59,633 nucleotides of DNA from an uncultured Selenomonadales bacterium (GCA_937877655.1 CALFJC010000083.1:1-59633), one strand, 5' to 3'; positions 41,367 to 50,482 are shown, numbered from the stretch's first letter. Numbers and translations are program-made. Notes: generated by a model not told the origin, from the sequence alone.

Positions 41367-42299
41367 TTATGACTTAAGCGCGTCCAGAGTTTTTTTCAAG
41401 CTGTCCGTATCTTCGACGTTGAGACTTTTAATTTTTTTGTCAATTCGCCGATTGAAACCGCAAAGAGTTTTTCCTACTCCGCACTCGATAAAAGTTTCCG
41501 CGCCGAAATTTTTCATTGCCTCGACACAAGCTATCCACTTGACGGGATGATCCGCCTGCGCAACGAGATTATTTTTAATTTCTTTCGCCGAAGTCTCCAA
41601 TTCGCCCGTGAAATTCGCCGCAACGGGAAATGCCGCATCTTTAAGTTCAACCTTGTCAAGTTCGGCGGCAAGTTTTTTCGCGGCGGGAGCCATCAAAGTA
41701 CTGTGAAAAGGAGCACTCACGGGCAAGACGACCGCCTTTTTCGCGCCCGCCGATTTTAATTTCTCGACTGCCGCTTCAACGCCCGCAATTTTTCCCGCAA
41801 TTACCGTTTGCCCCGGACAGTTGAAGTTGACGGCTTGCACTTCGCCAATCTCCGACGCTTCCGCGCAGATTTTTATAATTGTTGCGTCATCAAGCCCGAT
41901 TATCGCCGCCATTGCTCCTTCGCCGACGGGAACCGCTTCTTGCATAAATTTTCCGCGCTTGTGTACCAAAATTACCGCGTCCGAAAATTTCAATGTGCCC
42001 GCCGCCACCAACGCCGAATATTCGCCGAGACTGTGTCCGCCCGCAATGTCCGCGACAATTCCTTCCGACTTTAAAATTTCGTTGACAATCACGCTGACAA
42101 CCAGAATCGCGGGCTGAGTGTTCGCCGTCAATTTCAAATCGTCTTCCGAACCTTCAAAGCACATTTTTTTTATCGAATAACCCAACGCGTCGTCCGCTTC
42201 CTCAAAAAGTTTTTTTGCCGCGTCGAAGTTATCATAAAAATCTTTGCCCATGCCGACAGACTGCGCGCCTTGTCCCGGAAAAATAAAAGCTGTCTTCAT
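41367..42299 (-). CDS. fabD: Malonyl-CoA:ACP transacylase FabD
   Basis: 310 residues from the ATG at 42299. FPGQGAQ at the N-terminus, the nucleophilic serine in GHSLGEYSALVAAG, the arginine region of the malonyl site, and the second catalytic His in PVSAPFHSTLM. It loads malonyl units on acyl carrier protein. The start is 4 bases from the fabK stop. Ribosome site weak, so coupling with fabK is likely. Confidence 0.95.
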   Translation of the reverse strand: MKTAFIFPGQGAQSVGMGKDFYDNFDAAKKLFEEADDALGYSIKKMCFEGSEDDLKLTANTQPAILVVSVIVNEILKSEGIVADIAGGHSLGEYSALVAAGTLKFSDAVILVHKRGKFMQEAVPVGEGAMAAIIGLDDATIIKICAEASEIGEVQAVNFNCPGQTVIAGKIAGVEAAVEKLKSAGAKKAVVLPVSAPFHSTLMAPAAKKLAAELDKVELKDAAFPVAANFTGELETSAKEIKNNLVAQADHPVKWIACVEAMKNFGAETFIECGVGKTLCGFNRRIDKKIKSLNVEDTDSLKKTLDALKS

Positions 42300-42303
42300 A
42301 ATA

Positions 42304-43251
42304 TCAGCCCCACTTGCTCTGAATATTTTCAACAACCGGCGCAATGCCGTTTACAATGTCATCAATAATTTCTTTGACGGTTTTAATGTCGTCAAGCATT
42401 CCCGAAATTTGCCCGATCATAACCGAGCCGTTTTCAACGTCGCCGCCGTGAGTCGCCTTGTGCAACGCGCCCGCGCCGAGTTTTTCAAGCTCTTCAACCG
42501 TCGCGCCGTTGGCTTCCATTTCAAGATAAGTGCGAGTGAGTTTGTTCGCCAAAACTCGGACGGGATGCCCCGTCGTCCTGCCCGTGACGACAGTAGATCT
42601 GTCTTTCGCCTTCAACACGAGATTTTTGTAATTCGGATGGGCAATACATTCTTTGCTGAGAACAAAACGCGTGCCCATTTGAATTGCGCTTGCGCCGAGA
42701 GAAAATGCCGCCACAATTCCCCGCGAATCGGCAAAACCGCCCGCCGCTATTACGGGAACCTCAACCGCATCGACAACCTGCGGCACAAGTGCCATCGTCG
42801 TTATTTCTCCAATGTGTCCGCCCGATTCGCAACCTTCGGCAATGACGGCGTCCGCGCCGCCCTTGACAAGTCTTTTCGCCAAAGCAACGCTCGCCACAAC
42901 GGGAATAACTTTCGAGCCGATTTCCTTAAGCGCAGGAACATATTCGCCGGGATTTCCCGCGCCCGTCGTCACAACGGGAACTTTTTCCTCAACCATGAGT
43001 TGCATAACTTCTTTGACGAACGGCGACATCAACATTACGTTCACGCCAAACGGTTTATCCGTCCATGCTTTGCACTTTTGAATTTCTTTGTGCAAAATGT
43101 CGGGAGGCATGTGTCCCGCGCCGATAAGTCCGAGCCCGCCCGCGTTCGACACCGCCGAGGCAAGCTCCGCTGTCCCTATCCACGCCATGCCGCCTTGAAA
43201 TATCGGATACTTGATTTTCAGCAACTTACAGATGGCGTTATTTTCAAACAT
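42304..43251 (-). CDS. fabK: Enoyl-ACP reductase II
   Basis: 315 residues, FMN-dependent TIM barrel. YPIFQGGMAWIGTAELASAV, GAGNPGEYV, EGCESGGHIGE and IAAGGFADSRGIVAAFSLGASAIQMGTRF match the FabK family that replaces FabI in many Firmicutes. It reduces trans-2-enoyl-ACP. Its position between plsX and fabD supports the fatty-acid role more strongly than for the related gene at 38143. Confidence 0.93.
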   Translation of the reverse strand: MFENNAICKLLKIKYPIFQGGMAWIGTAELASAVSNAGGLGLIGAGHMPPDILHKEIQKCKAWTDKPFGVNVMLMSPFVKEVMQLMVEEKVPVVTTGAGNPGEYVPALKEIGSKVIPVVASVALAKRLVKGGADAVIAEGCESGGHIGEITTMALVPQVVDAVEVPVIAAGGFADSRGIVAAFSLGASAIQMGTRFVLSKECIAHPNYKNLVLKAKDRSTVVTGRTTGHPVRVLANKLTRTYLEMEANGATVEELEKLGAGALHKATHGGDVENGSVMIGQISGMLDDIKTVKEIIDDIVNGIAPVVENIQSKWG

Positions 43252-43341
43252 CTATTTTCTCCTCCTCAACGGCTCGCTCGGCAGCCTGTCAATTATCCTT
43301 AAATTATACGAATACCTTTCATTTGTCAAATTAAAATTGAA

Positions 43342-44331
43342 TCAAAGCGCGGCTTTTATTCGTTCAAAAATTTTGCTGTCGACATAATTTTTCGTGACGC
43401 CGATAGCCGAACAAATCGCCTTCGCGTCCGAAGAACCGTGACTTATCACGCAATAACCGTTCACGCCCAAAAGCGGAGCCCCGCCGTTCTCCGAAACATC
43501 AAGCCGCTTTGACATGTTCATAAAAGTTTTGGCGATAAGTTCTTTTCCCAAAAGTTTTGCGCCGCCGTTGGCAGTGAGTTCTTCGGTTAAAAGTTCCATT
43601 ATCGTCAGCGCAAGCCCTTCACCAAATTTTAAAACGACATTTCCGACAAAACCGTCACAGATCACAACGTCAAATTTTCCGCGAGGAATGTCGCGCCCTT
43701 CGGCATTACCCGCAAAATTTATCGTCGACAAATTTTTAAGCAGTTGATAAGTTTCCTTGGCTTGCTCGTTGCCCTTAGTTTCTTCTTCGCCGATATTCAA
43801 CAGCGCAACCAAAGGATTTTTTATTTTCAAAACGTGCTCGGCATAAAGCGAACCCATTATTCCGCTTTGAATCAAATGTTCGGGGCGGCTGTCGACATTT
43901 GCGCCGCTGTCGAGTAAAAGTGTCGTGCCGCACGGAGTAGGAATTGGCGTTGCTATCGCGGGACGTCCGATGCCGTGAATTCTTTTCAAGATAAGTTGAG
44001 CCGCCGCGACAGCCGCGCCCGTCGAGCCCGCCGAAAGTACAGCGTCGCATTCGCCGTCCCTAACCATTTTTGTAGCAACCACTATTGACGAATTTTTTTT
44101 ACAGCGAACGGCATCGGCGGGATGCTCGCCCATATTTATAACTTCGTCGGCATGTTTTATCGTTATCGGAAAATTTTTCCCGTCGGATTCTTTATCGAGC
44201 ATGTTGCGAATTTTTTCTTTGTCGCCGACCAAAACTATTTCGCAAGAATATTTTTGAACTGCCAAAACTGCTCCCTTTATAATTTCCGCCGGAGCTTTGT
44301 CACCGCCCATGGCGTCGACTGCAATTTTCAC
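43342..44331 (-). CDS. plsX: Phosphate acyltransferase PlsX
   Basis: 329 residues from a GTG at 44331 (VKIAVDAMGGDKAPAE). The frame is open six codons further to a TTG, but GGAGGAGCGGAGA then lies inside the gene. It converts acyl-ACP to acyl-phosphate for phospholipid synthesis. AVDAMGGD, SAGSTGAAVAA and LDSGANVDSRPEHL are family blocks. A dispersed repeat separates it from rpmF, which normally lies directly upstream. Confidence 0.95.
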   Translation of the reverse strand: MKIAVDAMGGDKAPAEIIKGAVLAVQKYSCEIVLVGDKEKIRNMLDKESDGKNFPITIKHADEVINMGEHPADAVRCKKNSSIVVATKMVRDGECDAVLSAGSTGAAVAAAQLILKRIHGIGRPAIATPIPTPCGTTLLLDSGANVDSRPEHLIQSGIMGSLYAEHVLKIKNPLVALLNIGEEETKGNEQAKETYQLLKNLSTINFAGNAEGRDIPRGKFDVVICDGFVGNVVLKFGEGLALTIMELLTEELTANGGAKLLGKELIAKTFMNMSKRLDVSENGGAPLLGVNGYCVISHGSSDAKAICSAIGVTKNYVDSKIFERIKAAL

Positions 44332-44374
44332 AGGTCTCCGCTCCTCCAAAATTTTTTATCGAAAGATACAATAA

Positions 44375-44600
44375 ATTATCAATGTGAAAAGAAGGGCGCA
44401 CAGGACGTGCGCCCGCCGGCAACAGAAACAGGATGTTTCTATTGCCGGCACACACGGCAAAAGTAAGTTGTTACTCCGAATGACGAGGACAAACGCCCCC
44501 GCGAGGTGCCTTTTCTTTTTGCTACTTTTTCTTTGGGCAAGCAAAGAAAAAGTAGATCCTAAAAATAAATTCCATGATTGAATCCAATCGAAGTGGTTAG
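44375..44600. repeat. Dispersed multi-hairpin element, copy 2 (inverted)
   Basis: It contains GGGCGCACAGGACGTGCGCCC, then GCCGGCAACAGAAACAGGATG opposed to TTTCTATTGCCGGC, and the CTTTTTCTTTGGG...CAAAGAAAAAG arm near 44531-44554. These are the same three hairpins as in copies 1 and 3, in opposite orientation. Here about 60 unrelated bases separate the arms. It lies between plsX and rpmF. Confidence 0.75.
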
Positions 44601-44725
44601 CCGCCGCCTCGACAGTCGGTTCCGCGAATCCACGCTTTGACAAAGGGGGGATTTTTCTTCCTCTTTGGGCATGCAAAGAAAAAGTAGTTTAAAAAATAAA
44701 TTTCATGATTGACTCAATCGAAGTG
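44531..44725. repeat. 65-bp direct repeat overlapping the dispersed element
   Basis: Positions 44531-44595 (CTTTGGGCAAGCAAAGAAAA onwards, to AATCGAAGTGG) recur at 44663-44725 with about 85 to 90 per cent identity, 132 bases apart. The rest of 44332-44833 shows no gene on either strand. Confidence 0.75.
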
Positions 44726-44833
44726 ACGAATTGCCGAGCAGGTTTTGCGAGTCCACTTTTTGGAAAAAAGGGGACAACCCCCCGCAAAAAAAATAAGCAG
44801 GTTCAATGCCTGCCCAAAATAATTTCCGTATCC

Positions 44834-45010
44834 TCAAGCCGTCTCTATAACTTCTTTTCCGTCATAGTAACCGCATTCCAGGCACACATGGTGTGGGAGT
44901 TTAGGTTCTTGGCATCTCGGACATTTAACATAGTTCGGAGCTTCCAACTTCCAATTTGCACGCCGCCTGTCGCGTCTGCTCTTGCTCAATTTTCTTTTAG
45001 GTGCCGCCAA
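44834..45010 (-). CDS. rpmF: 50S ribosomal protein L32
   Basis: 58 residues from a TTG at 45010 behind GGAGGTGTAAGCT. It begins AAPKRKLSKSRRDRRRANWK and has the zinc-type motif CPRCQEPKLPHHVCLECGYY, the four-cysteine form of L32. It is short, so easily missed. It lies between yceD and plsX, the usual order in bacteria. Confidence 0.95.
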   Translation of the reverse strand: MAAPKRKLSKSRRDRRRANWKLEAPNYVKCPRCQEPKLPHHVCLECGYYDGKEVIETA

Positions 45011-45031
45011 AGCTTACACCTCCTTTTTAAT

Positions 45032-45105
45032 AATTATGAATTAGGAATTAGGAATGAGGAATGAAAAACAATTCGTAATTTCTAATTCATAATTCCTAAT
45101 TGACT
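45032..45105. repeat. AATTAGG heptamer hairpin array at the yceD stop
   Basis: GAATTAGGAATTAGGAATGAGG faces CTAATTCATAATTCCTAATT across AAAAACAATTCGTAATT. The last residues of the yceD product (QLGIMN) and its TAG (45084-45082) are read from the array. Confidence 0.8.
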
Positions 45106-45546
45106 CAATGCCGCGAGTCTCGGATCGATTATAAATCTGTCGCATCCGCACTCGCCGTCATTCAAATTTGCGCCGCACACGGGACATAAGCCCTTACAAT
45201 CCGCCTTGCAAAGATTTTTCATTGGCTGCCCGGCAAGCAACACATCCCGCAAAAGTTCAGTCACGTCGATAAAATCTTCAACCGCCTCCGACTTGTCAAA
45301 CTCTTCCTCAAACTCGTGAACTTGATCTTCCGTCGCTTGAGTCAAACACCTGTCGCAGGTAAAAGACTTTCGGCACTCGATGCGCCCGCGAATCACGAAA
45401 CATCTTCCGACATCTTCAACCTCGCCGAAAATTTTAACGTCGCCGAAAATTCCTTCCGAAGAAAAATCTTCGCCGAATAATTTTTCCGCCGTCGCGCTGA
45501 ACTCGAAAGGAGCTTTGTTGCCCCTTGCCGTTTGCACTTTCGGCAT
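45082..45546 (-). CDS. yceD: YceD/DUF177 protein
   Basis: 154 residues. It has the conserved cysteine sets of the family: FTCDRCLTQ in the middle and LCKADCKGLCPVCGANLNDGECGC near the end. YceD is linked with 23S rRNA and L32 in bacteria, and the gene is upstream of rpmF here, as usual. The last six residues are encoded by a heptamer array, so the natural C-terminus may have been replaced. Confidence 0.92.
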   Translation of the reverse strand: MPKVQTARGNKAPFEFSATAEKLFGEDFSSEGIFGDVKIFGEVEDVGRCFVIRGRIECRKSFTCDRCLTQATEDQVHEFEEEFDKSEAVEDFIDVTELLRDVLLAGQPMKNLCKADCKGLCPVCGANLNDGECGCDRFIIDPRLAALSQLGIMN

Positions 45547-45580
45547 TTTACAACACCGCCTTTTTCATGTCAAGGAAACT

Positions 45581-46804
45581 TTAGCCTTTAAGCAACAATG
45601 TCATCAGCAAAAAAGTATCGTCAATGCCCTTCAACAGATCAAAAAATCTGTCGAAAAGATTCTTGTTGTGATCCATTTTCGCCGTAAACCAATCAACGAG
45701 CCGCAACAAATCTTTTTCTGAAGTCAAACCGTTCTGCGTCGCCGAAAACATCATCAGTTCAAAAATTTTGTAACTTATCATGAAGACGGCGAAATTTTTC
45801 GTAATGTTTTCTTCGGCAAATCTGAAAGGATAAACATTCATGAAAAATTCGTTGACGAAATAATTTTCAAGGACAGTCGAATATTTTTCAAAAAAATCTT
45901 TCCGAGCTTCGGCGAGACTTTCATATTTGGAAATGATTTTCGGGACGTCAACGCGAGATTTTTCGTCGGGATGAATTTCCAGAACTTCCGCAAACGCTTT
46001 GATAAAATCGCGCCCTTCAACGGATTTCAAACAATCCAACGTGTACTTGAGAAATTTCAACATGAACAGGATAAATTTTTCCGAATCGGTTTGGACGCTT
46101 TGAATCAGCGGCGGCAACTCATTCATCAAAAAATCTTCCGATTCATAAGTGCCGATTGATTTCATCAGAGTTTCTTTGTCGGCTTTGGCGGAAAGCAATT
46201 CTTGCAATTTGTCGAGGAAAAATCCCAACGCGATTAATCGCTGATCGATTGTAAATCTTCGTTCTTGCAAAATGGAGATCATCGCGACTTGAATTTCAAA
46301 AAAGACGGCGACATCATTTTCGGGAACAGAAAAATTTGTTATTGAGATTTTGCCGTTGTTGCTGTGAATTTTCATGGGAACTTCGACGAAATCAAATTTC
46401 ATCGGCTCTTTTTGAAACAAAATCAGCTCCGCCGCGACGGGACAAGTCGGAGTCAAAGCGCGTTCAAAAAATTTCCCGAAATTTTTGGTGTGGCGCGGAT
46501 AAGTCGAGCAGGTTACCGATAAAAGTTCTTCGCCGTGATCTTTTTGCAGGCGACACAAATTTTCTTCGGTAAGCATCGGGCAAAATCTTTTTTCGTCCAG
46601 CGTCACGATATATTTATCAAGCTCCTCATTGAATTTTATCTGCGAAATAATTTCCTGCGCTTCGGGGAGCTTTGAATATTTTTTGTAAGTCGCCGCGTCA
46701 ATGTCAATGCGCCAATTTTTGCAACAACGGGCATTGCACTTTTCGCCGTCGCATTTGAATTTGCCGACGTATTCGGGCTGAAAGTACAGAAATGTTTTTT
46801 TCAT
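45581..46804 (-). CDS. FliB-family flagellin/protein lysine-N-methylase
   Basis: 407 residues. The cysteine-rich N-terminal third (CDGEKCNARCC, RFCPML, CRLQ, SVTCSTYPR, TPTCP) is that of FliB, which methylates flagellin lysines and probably holds an iron-sulphur cluster. The rest is helical. No flagellar gene is near, so the target could be another surface protein. The gene ends 34 bases before yceD and starts 3 bases from the asd stop, so asd and this gene form an operon. Confidence 0.85.
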   Translation of the reverse strand: MKKTFLYFQPEYVGKFKCDGEKCNARCCKNWRIDIDAATYKKYSKLPEAQEIISQIKFNEELDKYIVTLDEKRFCPMLTEENLCRLQKDHGEELLSVTCSTYPRHTKNFGKFFERALTPTCPVAAELILFQKEPMKFDFVEVPMKIHSNNGKISITNFSVPENDVAVFFEIQVAMISILQERRFTIDQRLIALGFFLDKLQELLSAKADKETLMKSIGTYESEDFLMNELPPLIQSVQTDSEKFILFMLKFLKYTLDCLKSVEGRDFIKAFAEVLEIHPDEKSRVDVPKIISKYESLAEARKDFFEKYSTVLENYFVNEFFMNVYPFRFAEENITKNFAVFMISYKIFELMMFSATQNGLTSEKDLLRLVDWFTAKMDHNKNLFDRFFDLLKGIDDTFLLMTLLLKG

Positions 46805-46807
46805 GTT

Positions 46808-47839
46808 TCACACCAAATTATTTTCAATCATGTATTCGGCGATTTGCAAAGCGTTGAGAGCCGCGCCCTTGCGAATTTGATCTCCGCAAACCCAGAGATT
46901 GAGTCCGTGCTCTATGGAAAAATCTTTTCTGATTCGTCCGACTTCAACCGCGTCCTTGCCCGAAGTTTCAAGCGGTTGCGGATAAATCATTTCGGCGGGA
47001 TTGTCGCGAACGATAACGCCCGGGAATTTTTCCAACGCGGCGCGAGCTTCTTCAACGGAAATTTCGTTTTCAAACTCAATGTTGACGCTCTCGGCGTGCG
47101 AACGATAAACGGGAACTCGAACGGTTGTTGCCGTGACGCGGAGCGCGTCGTCCTCCATGATTTTTTTCGTCTCGTCAACCATTTTCATTTCCTCTTTGGT
47201 GTAGAGATTATCCATGAAAATATCGATTTGCGGAAGGAGATTCGACGCAATTTGATAATGTTTGTCGAGCTTGGCGACGGGCAAAATTTTTGCCGTGACT
47301 TCTTCGCCGCGAACCAATTCTTCAAGTTGCGATTTCAATTCGTCCATGCCTTCGCGCCCCGCGCCCGAAACTGCTTGATAAGTCGACACGACAACGCGCT
47401 TGATTTTCGACAAATTGTAAAGCGGCTTGAGTGCCATGACCATAATTATTGTTGAACAATTCGGGTTGGCGATTATTCCTTTGTGGCGAGAAATTGCCTG
47501 CGGATTGACTTCGGGGACGACGAGCGGGACTTCGGGATCCATTCTGAAGTTTGAAGAATTGTCGATGACGACCGCGCCCGCTTTGACTGCCGCCGGTGCA
47601 AAAAGTTTGCTTGCCGCGCCGCCCGCGAACAGCGCGAATTTTATTCCGTCGAAAGATTTTTCCGTTGTCTCCTCGACCGTGTACTCTTTGCCCATGAAAT
47701 TTATTTTTTTGCCCGCCGAGCGAGATGACGCCAACATTTTCAATTCGCCGAACGGGAAATTGCGCTCCTCGATGAGTTTCAAAAATTCCTGTCCGACCGC
47801 GCCCGTTGCGCCGACGATTGCCGTATTAAATCTCTTCAT
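46808..47839 (-). CDS. asd: Aspartate-semialdehyde dehydrogenase
   Basis: 343 residues. NADP-binding GATGAVGQEFL at the N-terminus, active-site cysteine in NPNCSTI, SGAGREGMDEL, and the C-terminal VCGDQIRKGAALNALQIAEYM. It makes aspartate semialdehyde for lysine, threonine and methionine, and for diaminopimelate in the cell wall. GGAGGAAATTTTT precedes the start. It is divergent from rfbA. Confidence 0.96.
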   Translation of the reverse strand: MKRFNTAIVGATGAVGQEFLKLIEERNFPFGELKMLASSRSAGKKINFMGKEYTVEETTEKSFDGIKFALFAGGAASKLFAPAAVKAGAVVIDNSSNFRMDPEVPLVVPEVNPQAISRHKGIIANPNCSTIIMVMALKPLYNLSKIKRVVVSTYQAVSGAGREGMDELKSQLEELVRGEEVTAKILPVAKLDKHYQIASNLLPQIDIFMDNLYTKEEMKMVDETKKIMEDDALRVTATTVRVPVYRSHAESVNIEFENEISVEEARAALEKFPGVIVRDNPAEMIYPQPLETSGKDAVEVGRIRKDFSIEHGLNLWVCGDQIRKGAALNALQIAEYMIENNLV

Positions 47840-47966
47840 AAAAAAATTTCCTCCTTTGAATTCATGCCGATTATTCTAGCAAGTTAATTTTTCAAGGTCA
47901 ATCTGCGCGGTGTTGAAAAAATTTTTCTTCTGCTATAAAATTTCTCGCAAAAAGGAGGAAAAATTT

Positions 47967-48848
47967 ATGATAAGCAAGGGAATAATCTTGGCGGGCGGTT
48001 CGGGCACGCGACTTTATCCGCTGACGGAAGTTGTCTCGAAACAATTAATGCCGGTTTTCGATAAGCCGATGATTTATTATCCGCTGTCGACTTTGATGTT
48101 GGCGGGCATTCGGGAAATTTTAATCATAACGACGCCGCAGGACAGTCATTTATTTCAAGCATTGCTCGGCGACGGTTCGCAACTCGGCTTGAAAATTTCT
48201 TATGCGGTTCAGCCCAAGCCCGAAGGTTTGGCGCAGGCATTTTTAATCGGAGAAGAATTTATCGACGGCGAAGGTTGCGCGTTGGTTTTGGGCGACAATA
48301 TTTTTTACGGCTCGGATTTTGCAAAGTTGGTTCAACGAGCGGCGGCTTACGAAGAAGGCGCGACGGTTTTTGCTTATTACGTCAACGATCCGCAAAATTA
48401 TGGCGTTGTGGAATTCAATCGCGAAACGGGGCAAGCAGTAAGTCTTGAAGAAAAACCTAAAGAGCCGCGCTCGAATTATGCGGTTACGGGGCTTTATTTT
48501 TACGATAAAAATATTGTTGACGTTGCGAAATCGATTAAGCCGTCGGCTCGCGGCGAATTGGAAATTACGGACGTGAACAAAATTTATTTGGAGCAAGGGA
48601 CGTTGCGTGTGGAGAAAATGCGGCGCGGTTATGCTTGGCTTGACACGGGAACTCACGAATCGCTTTTGCAGGCGGGAGCTTTTGTTCATACGATTCAGAC
48701 GCGGCAGGGCTTAAAAATTTCTTGCATTGAGGAAATTTCTTATCGCATGGGCTACATTGACGAGGAGCAACTTTTGAAACTTGCCGCGCCGCTTGCCAAA
48801 AATGAGTACGGAAAATATTTGCAACGCCTAGCCAATCGAGGGAAGTAA
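47967..48848 (+). CDS. rfbA: Glucose-1-phosphate thymidylyltransferase
   Basis: 293 residues from the ATG at 47967 behind AAGGAGGAAAAATTT. ILAGGSGTRLYPLT and SKQLMPVFDKPMIYYPLS are the nucleotide site. ALVLGDNIFYG and AWLDTGTHESLL are further family blocks. It makes dTDP-glucose for rhamnose and other surface sugars. rfbB, C and D are not in the window. The dispersed repeat copy 3 follows it. Confidence 0.96.
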   Translation: MISKGIILAGGSGTRLYPLTEVVSKQLMPVFDKPMIYYPLSTLMLAGIREILIITTPQDSHLFQALLGDGSQLGLKISYAVQPKPEGLAQAFLIGEEFIDGEGCALVLGDNIFYGSDFAKLVQRAAAYEEGATVFAYYVNDPQNYGVVEFNRETGQAVSLEEKPKEPRSNYAVTGLYFYDKNIVDVAKSIKPSARGELEITDVNKIYLEQGTLRVEKMRRGYAWLDTGTHESLLQAGAFVHTIQTRQGLKISCIEEISYRMGYIDEEQLLKLAAPLAKNEYGKYLQRLANRGK

Positions 48849-48924
48849 CCCCCTTTTTTCTAAAGTGTGCCCGCAAAACTATCTCGGCGGCTTGAACCCT
48901 CGATTCAAAATCAATTTTTGTAGA

Positions 48925-49062
48925 TTAAACTTACTTTTCTTTTGCAGCCCCAAAAGAAAAGTAAGCAAAAGAAAAGGGGCTCAGACCGGCAAGAAAACAT
49001 CCTGTTTTCGTTGCCGGCGGGCGCACGTCCTGTGCGCCCGTGTCTCTGCCACCCGCTACAAA
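48925..49062. repeat. Dispersed multi-hairpin element, copy 3
   Basis: CTTTTCTTTTG...CAAAAGAAAAG, then GGCAAGAAAACA-TCC-TGTTTTCGTTGCC, then GGGCGCAC-GTCCT-GTGCGCCC and CTGCCACCCGCT, in the same order as copy 1 (6385-6536). A short AATTACG/AATTCCT heptamer run follows at 49068-49098. No gene is visible between rfbA and the radical SAM gene. Confidence 0.8.
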
Positions 49063-49126
49063 TTTTTTCATTACGAATTACGAATTCCTAATTGCCTTTC
49101 AAGGGTGTCCATGACGCCCTCTTTTT

Positions 49127-50458
49127 TTATTCGGCTAATTTCGATTGAATGTAAATTGCACACTCCAAACGCTTCTTTTGAATCTCGCAACCGATTTCAT
49201 ACGGCTCGCGAATATCTCCGTGAAATAAATCCGCATTGGCATGACAGCCGCCGCTGCAAAAAAATTTCGCCCAACATTCTTTACACTTCGGCTTGTTCAA
49301 AACATGAGACTCACGAAAATATTTCAGCCAATGCCGCGCAGATTTCTCCACGCCGTCATAAATATTTCCCAAACGATATTTTTCGCGTCCCACGAATTGA
49401 TGACAAGGATACAAATCGCCGTTCTCCGCAACCGCAAAATATTCATGCCCCGCGCCGCATCCCGCCAACCTTTTCGCAACGCAAGGTCCGTTCGATAAGT
49501 CAACGTTGAAATGGAAAAAGAAAAAGCCGCGTCCTTCGCGCCGACGTTCAAGATAAGCCGACGTCAATCTGTCATACTCTGCAAAAATTCTCGGCAAATC
49601 TTCTTCCGTCAGTGCAAGTGGCGAATTTTTCAAAACAACGGGCTCAACCGATAAAATATCAAAGCCTGCGTCGTGAATGCTCAACACGTCCGCCGTAAAG
49701 TCAAGATTTTTTTTCGTGTAAGTTCCGCGCAGATAATAATTTTCTCCACCGCGACTTTCGACAAATCGCTTAAAATTTTTTATCACCCGATCATAACTGC
49801 CGCGCCCGCTGATGTCGGGTCTCATGGCGTCATGAATTTCTTTGCGCCCGTCCAAACTCAACACAACCGAAATATTATTTTCGTTCAGCCATGCAGAAAT
49901 TTTTTCGTCAAGCAAAATGCCGTTGGTCGTCAAAGTGAGTTTGAAAATTTTTCCCGTCTCCCGCTCGCGTTGCCTGACGTATTCGGTAACCGCTTTGACT
50001 GTTCGGAAATTTATCAACGGCTCGCCGCCGAAAAAATCTATCTCGCAATGTTTTCTTATCCCCGAATTTTTTATAATGAAGTCAACCGCCGCCCGTCCGA
50101 CTTCTTCGCTCATAACTGCGCGGTGCCCGTAAGTGCCGCCGTCGCCGAAACAATATTTGCAACGAAGATTGCAATCCTGCGCAACCATAAGGCAGAGACT
50201 TTTCACAATGCCGCGAGTCGCAAAAGTCGGCGGGACATTTATATCGGGAGAAAAAAGTTCGCCCGCGTCAATCAGCTCGTGAAGTTCGCTTAAAATTTCG
50301 GCGGTATCGGCGGCGGGATATTTTTTTAAAATCTGCGCGTCGTTGGTGCCGTCGAAGTCGTCAAGGATTTTGAAAGTTGCCTCGTCGATAAGATGAACCG
50401 CGCCGCTGTTCACGTCCAGCAAAATAAAATCTTCGCCCTGTTTGAATTTATGAATCAT
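49127..50458 (-). CDS. SCIFF-maturase-like radical SAM/SPASM enzyme
   Basis: 443 residues from the ATG at 50458. Radical SAM cluster CNLRCKYCFGDGGTYG, then IDFFGGEPL, TLTTNGILL and VLSLDGRKEIHD, and a C-terminal SPASM region (CGAGHEYFAV, LYPCHQF, CKECWAKFFCSGGCHANA). The N-terminus (FKQGEDFILLDVNSGAVHLID) and the overall plan are those of ScfB, which forms thioether crosslinks in the six-cysteine SCIFF peptide. No SCIFF peptide gene was found beside it. A related peptide-modifying SPASM enzyme is the alternative. Confidence 0.8.
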   Translation of the reverse strand: MIHKFKQGEDFILLDVNSGAVHLIDEATFKILDDFDGTNDAQILKKYPAADTAEILSELHELIDAGELFSPDINVPPTFATRGIVKSLCLMVAQDCNLRCKYCFGDGGTYGHRAVMSEEVGRAAVDFIIKNSGIRKHCEIDFFGGEPLINFRTVKAVTEYVRQRERETGKIFKLTLTTNGILLDEKISAWLNENNISVVLSLDGRKEIHDAMRPDISGRGSYDRVIKNFKRFVESRGGENYYLRGTYTKKNLDFTADVLSIHDAGFDILSVEPVVLKNSPLALTEEDLPRIFAEYDRLTSAYLERRREGRGFFFFHFNVDLSNGPCVAKRLAGCGAGHEYFAVAENGDLYPCHQFVGREKYRLGNIYDGVEKSARHWLKYFRESHVLNKPKCKECWAKFFCSGGCHANADLFHGDIREPYEIGCEIQKKRLECAIYIQSKLAE

Positions 50459-50482
50459 GAAATTTTTAAGTCGCCTCTTTCC

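Noticed and set aside
42244..43302. 352-codon plus-strand frame opposite fabK
   Set aside because: Arg/His/Asn-rich antisense of a clear FabK gene.
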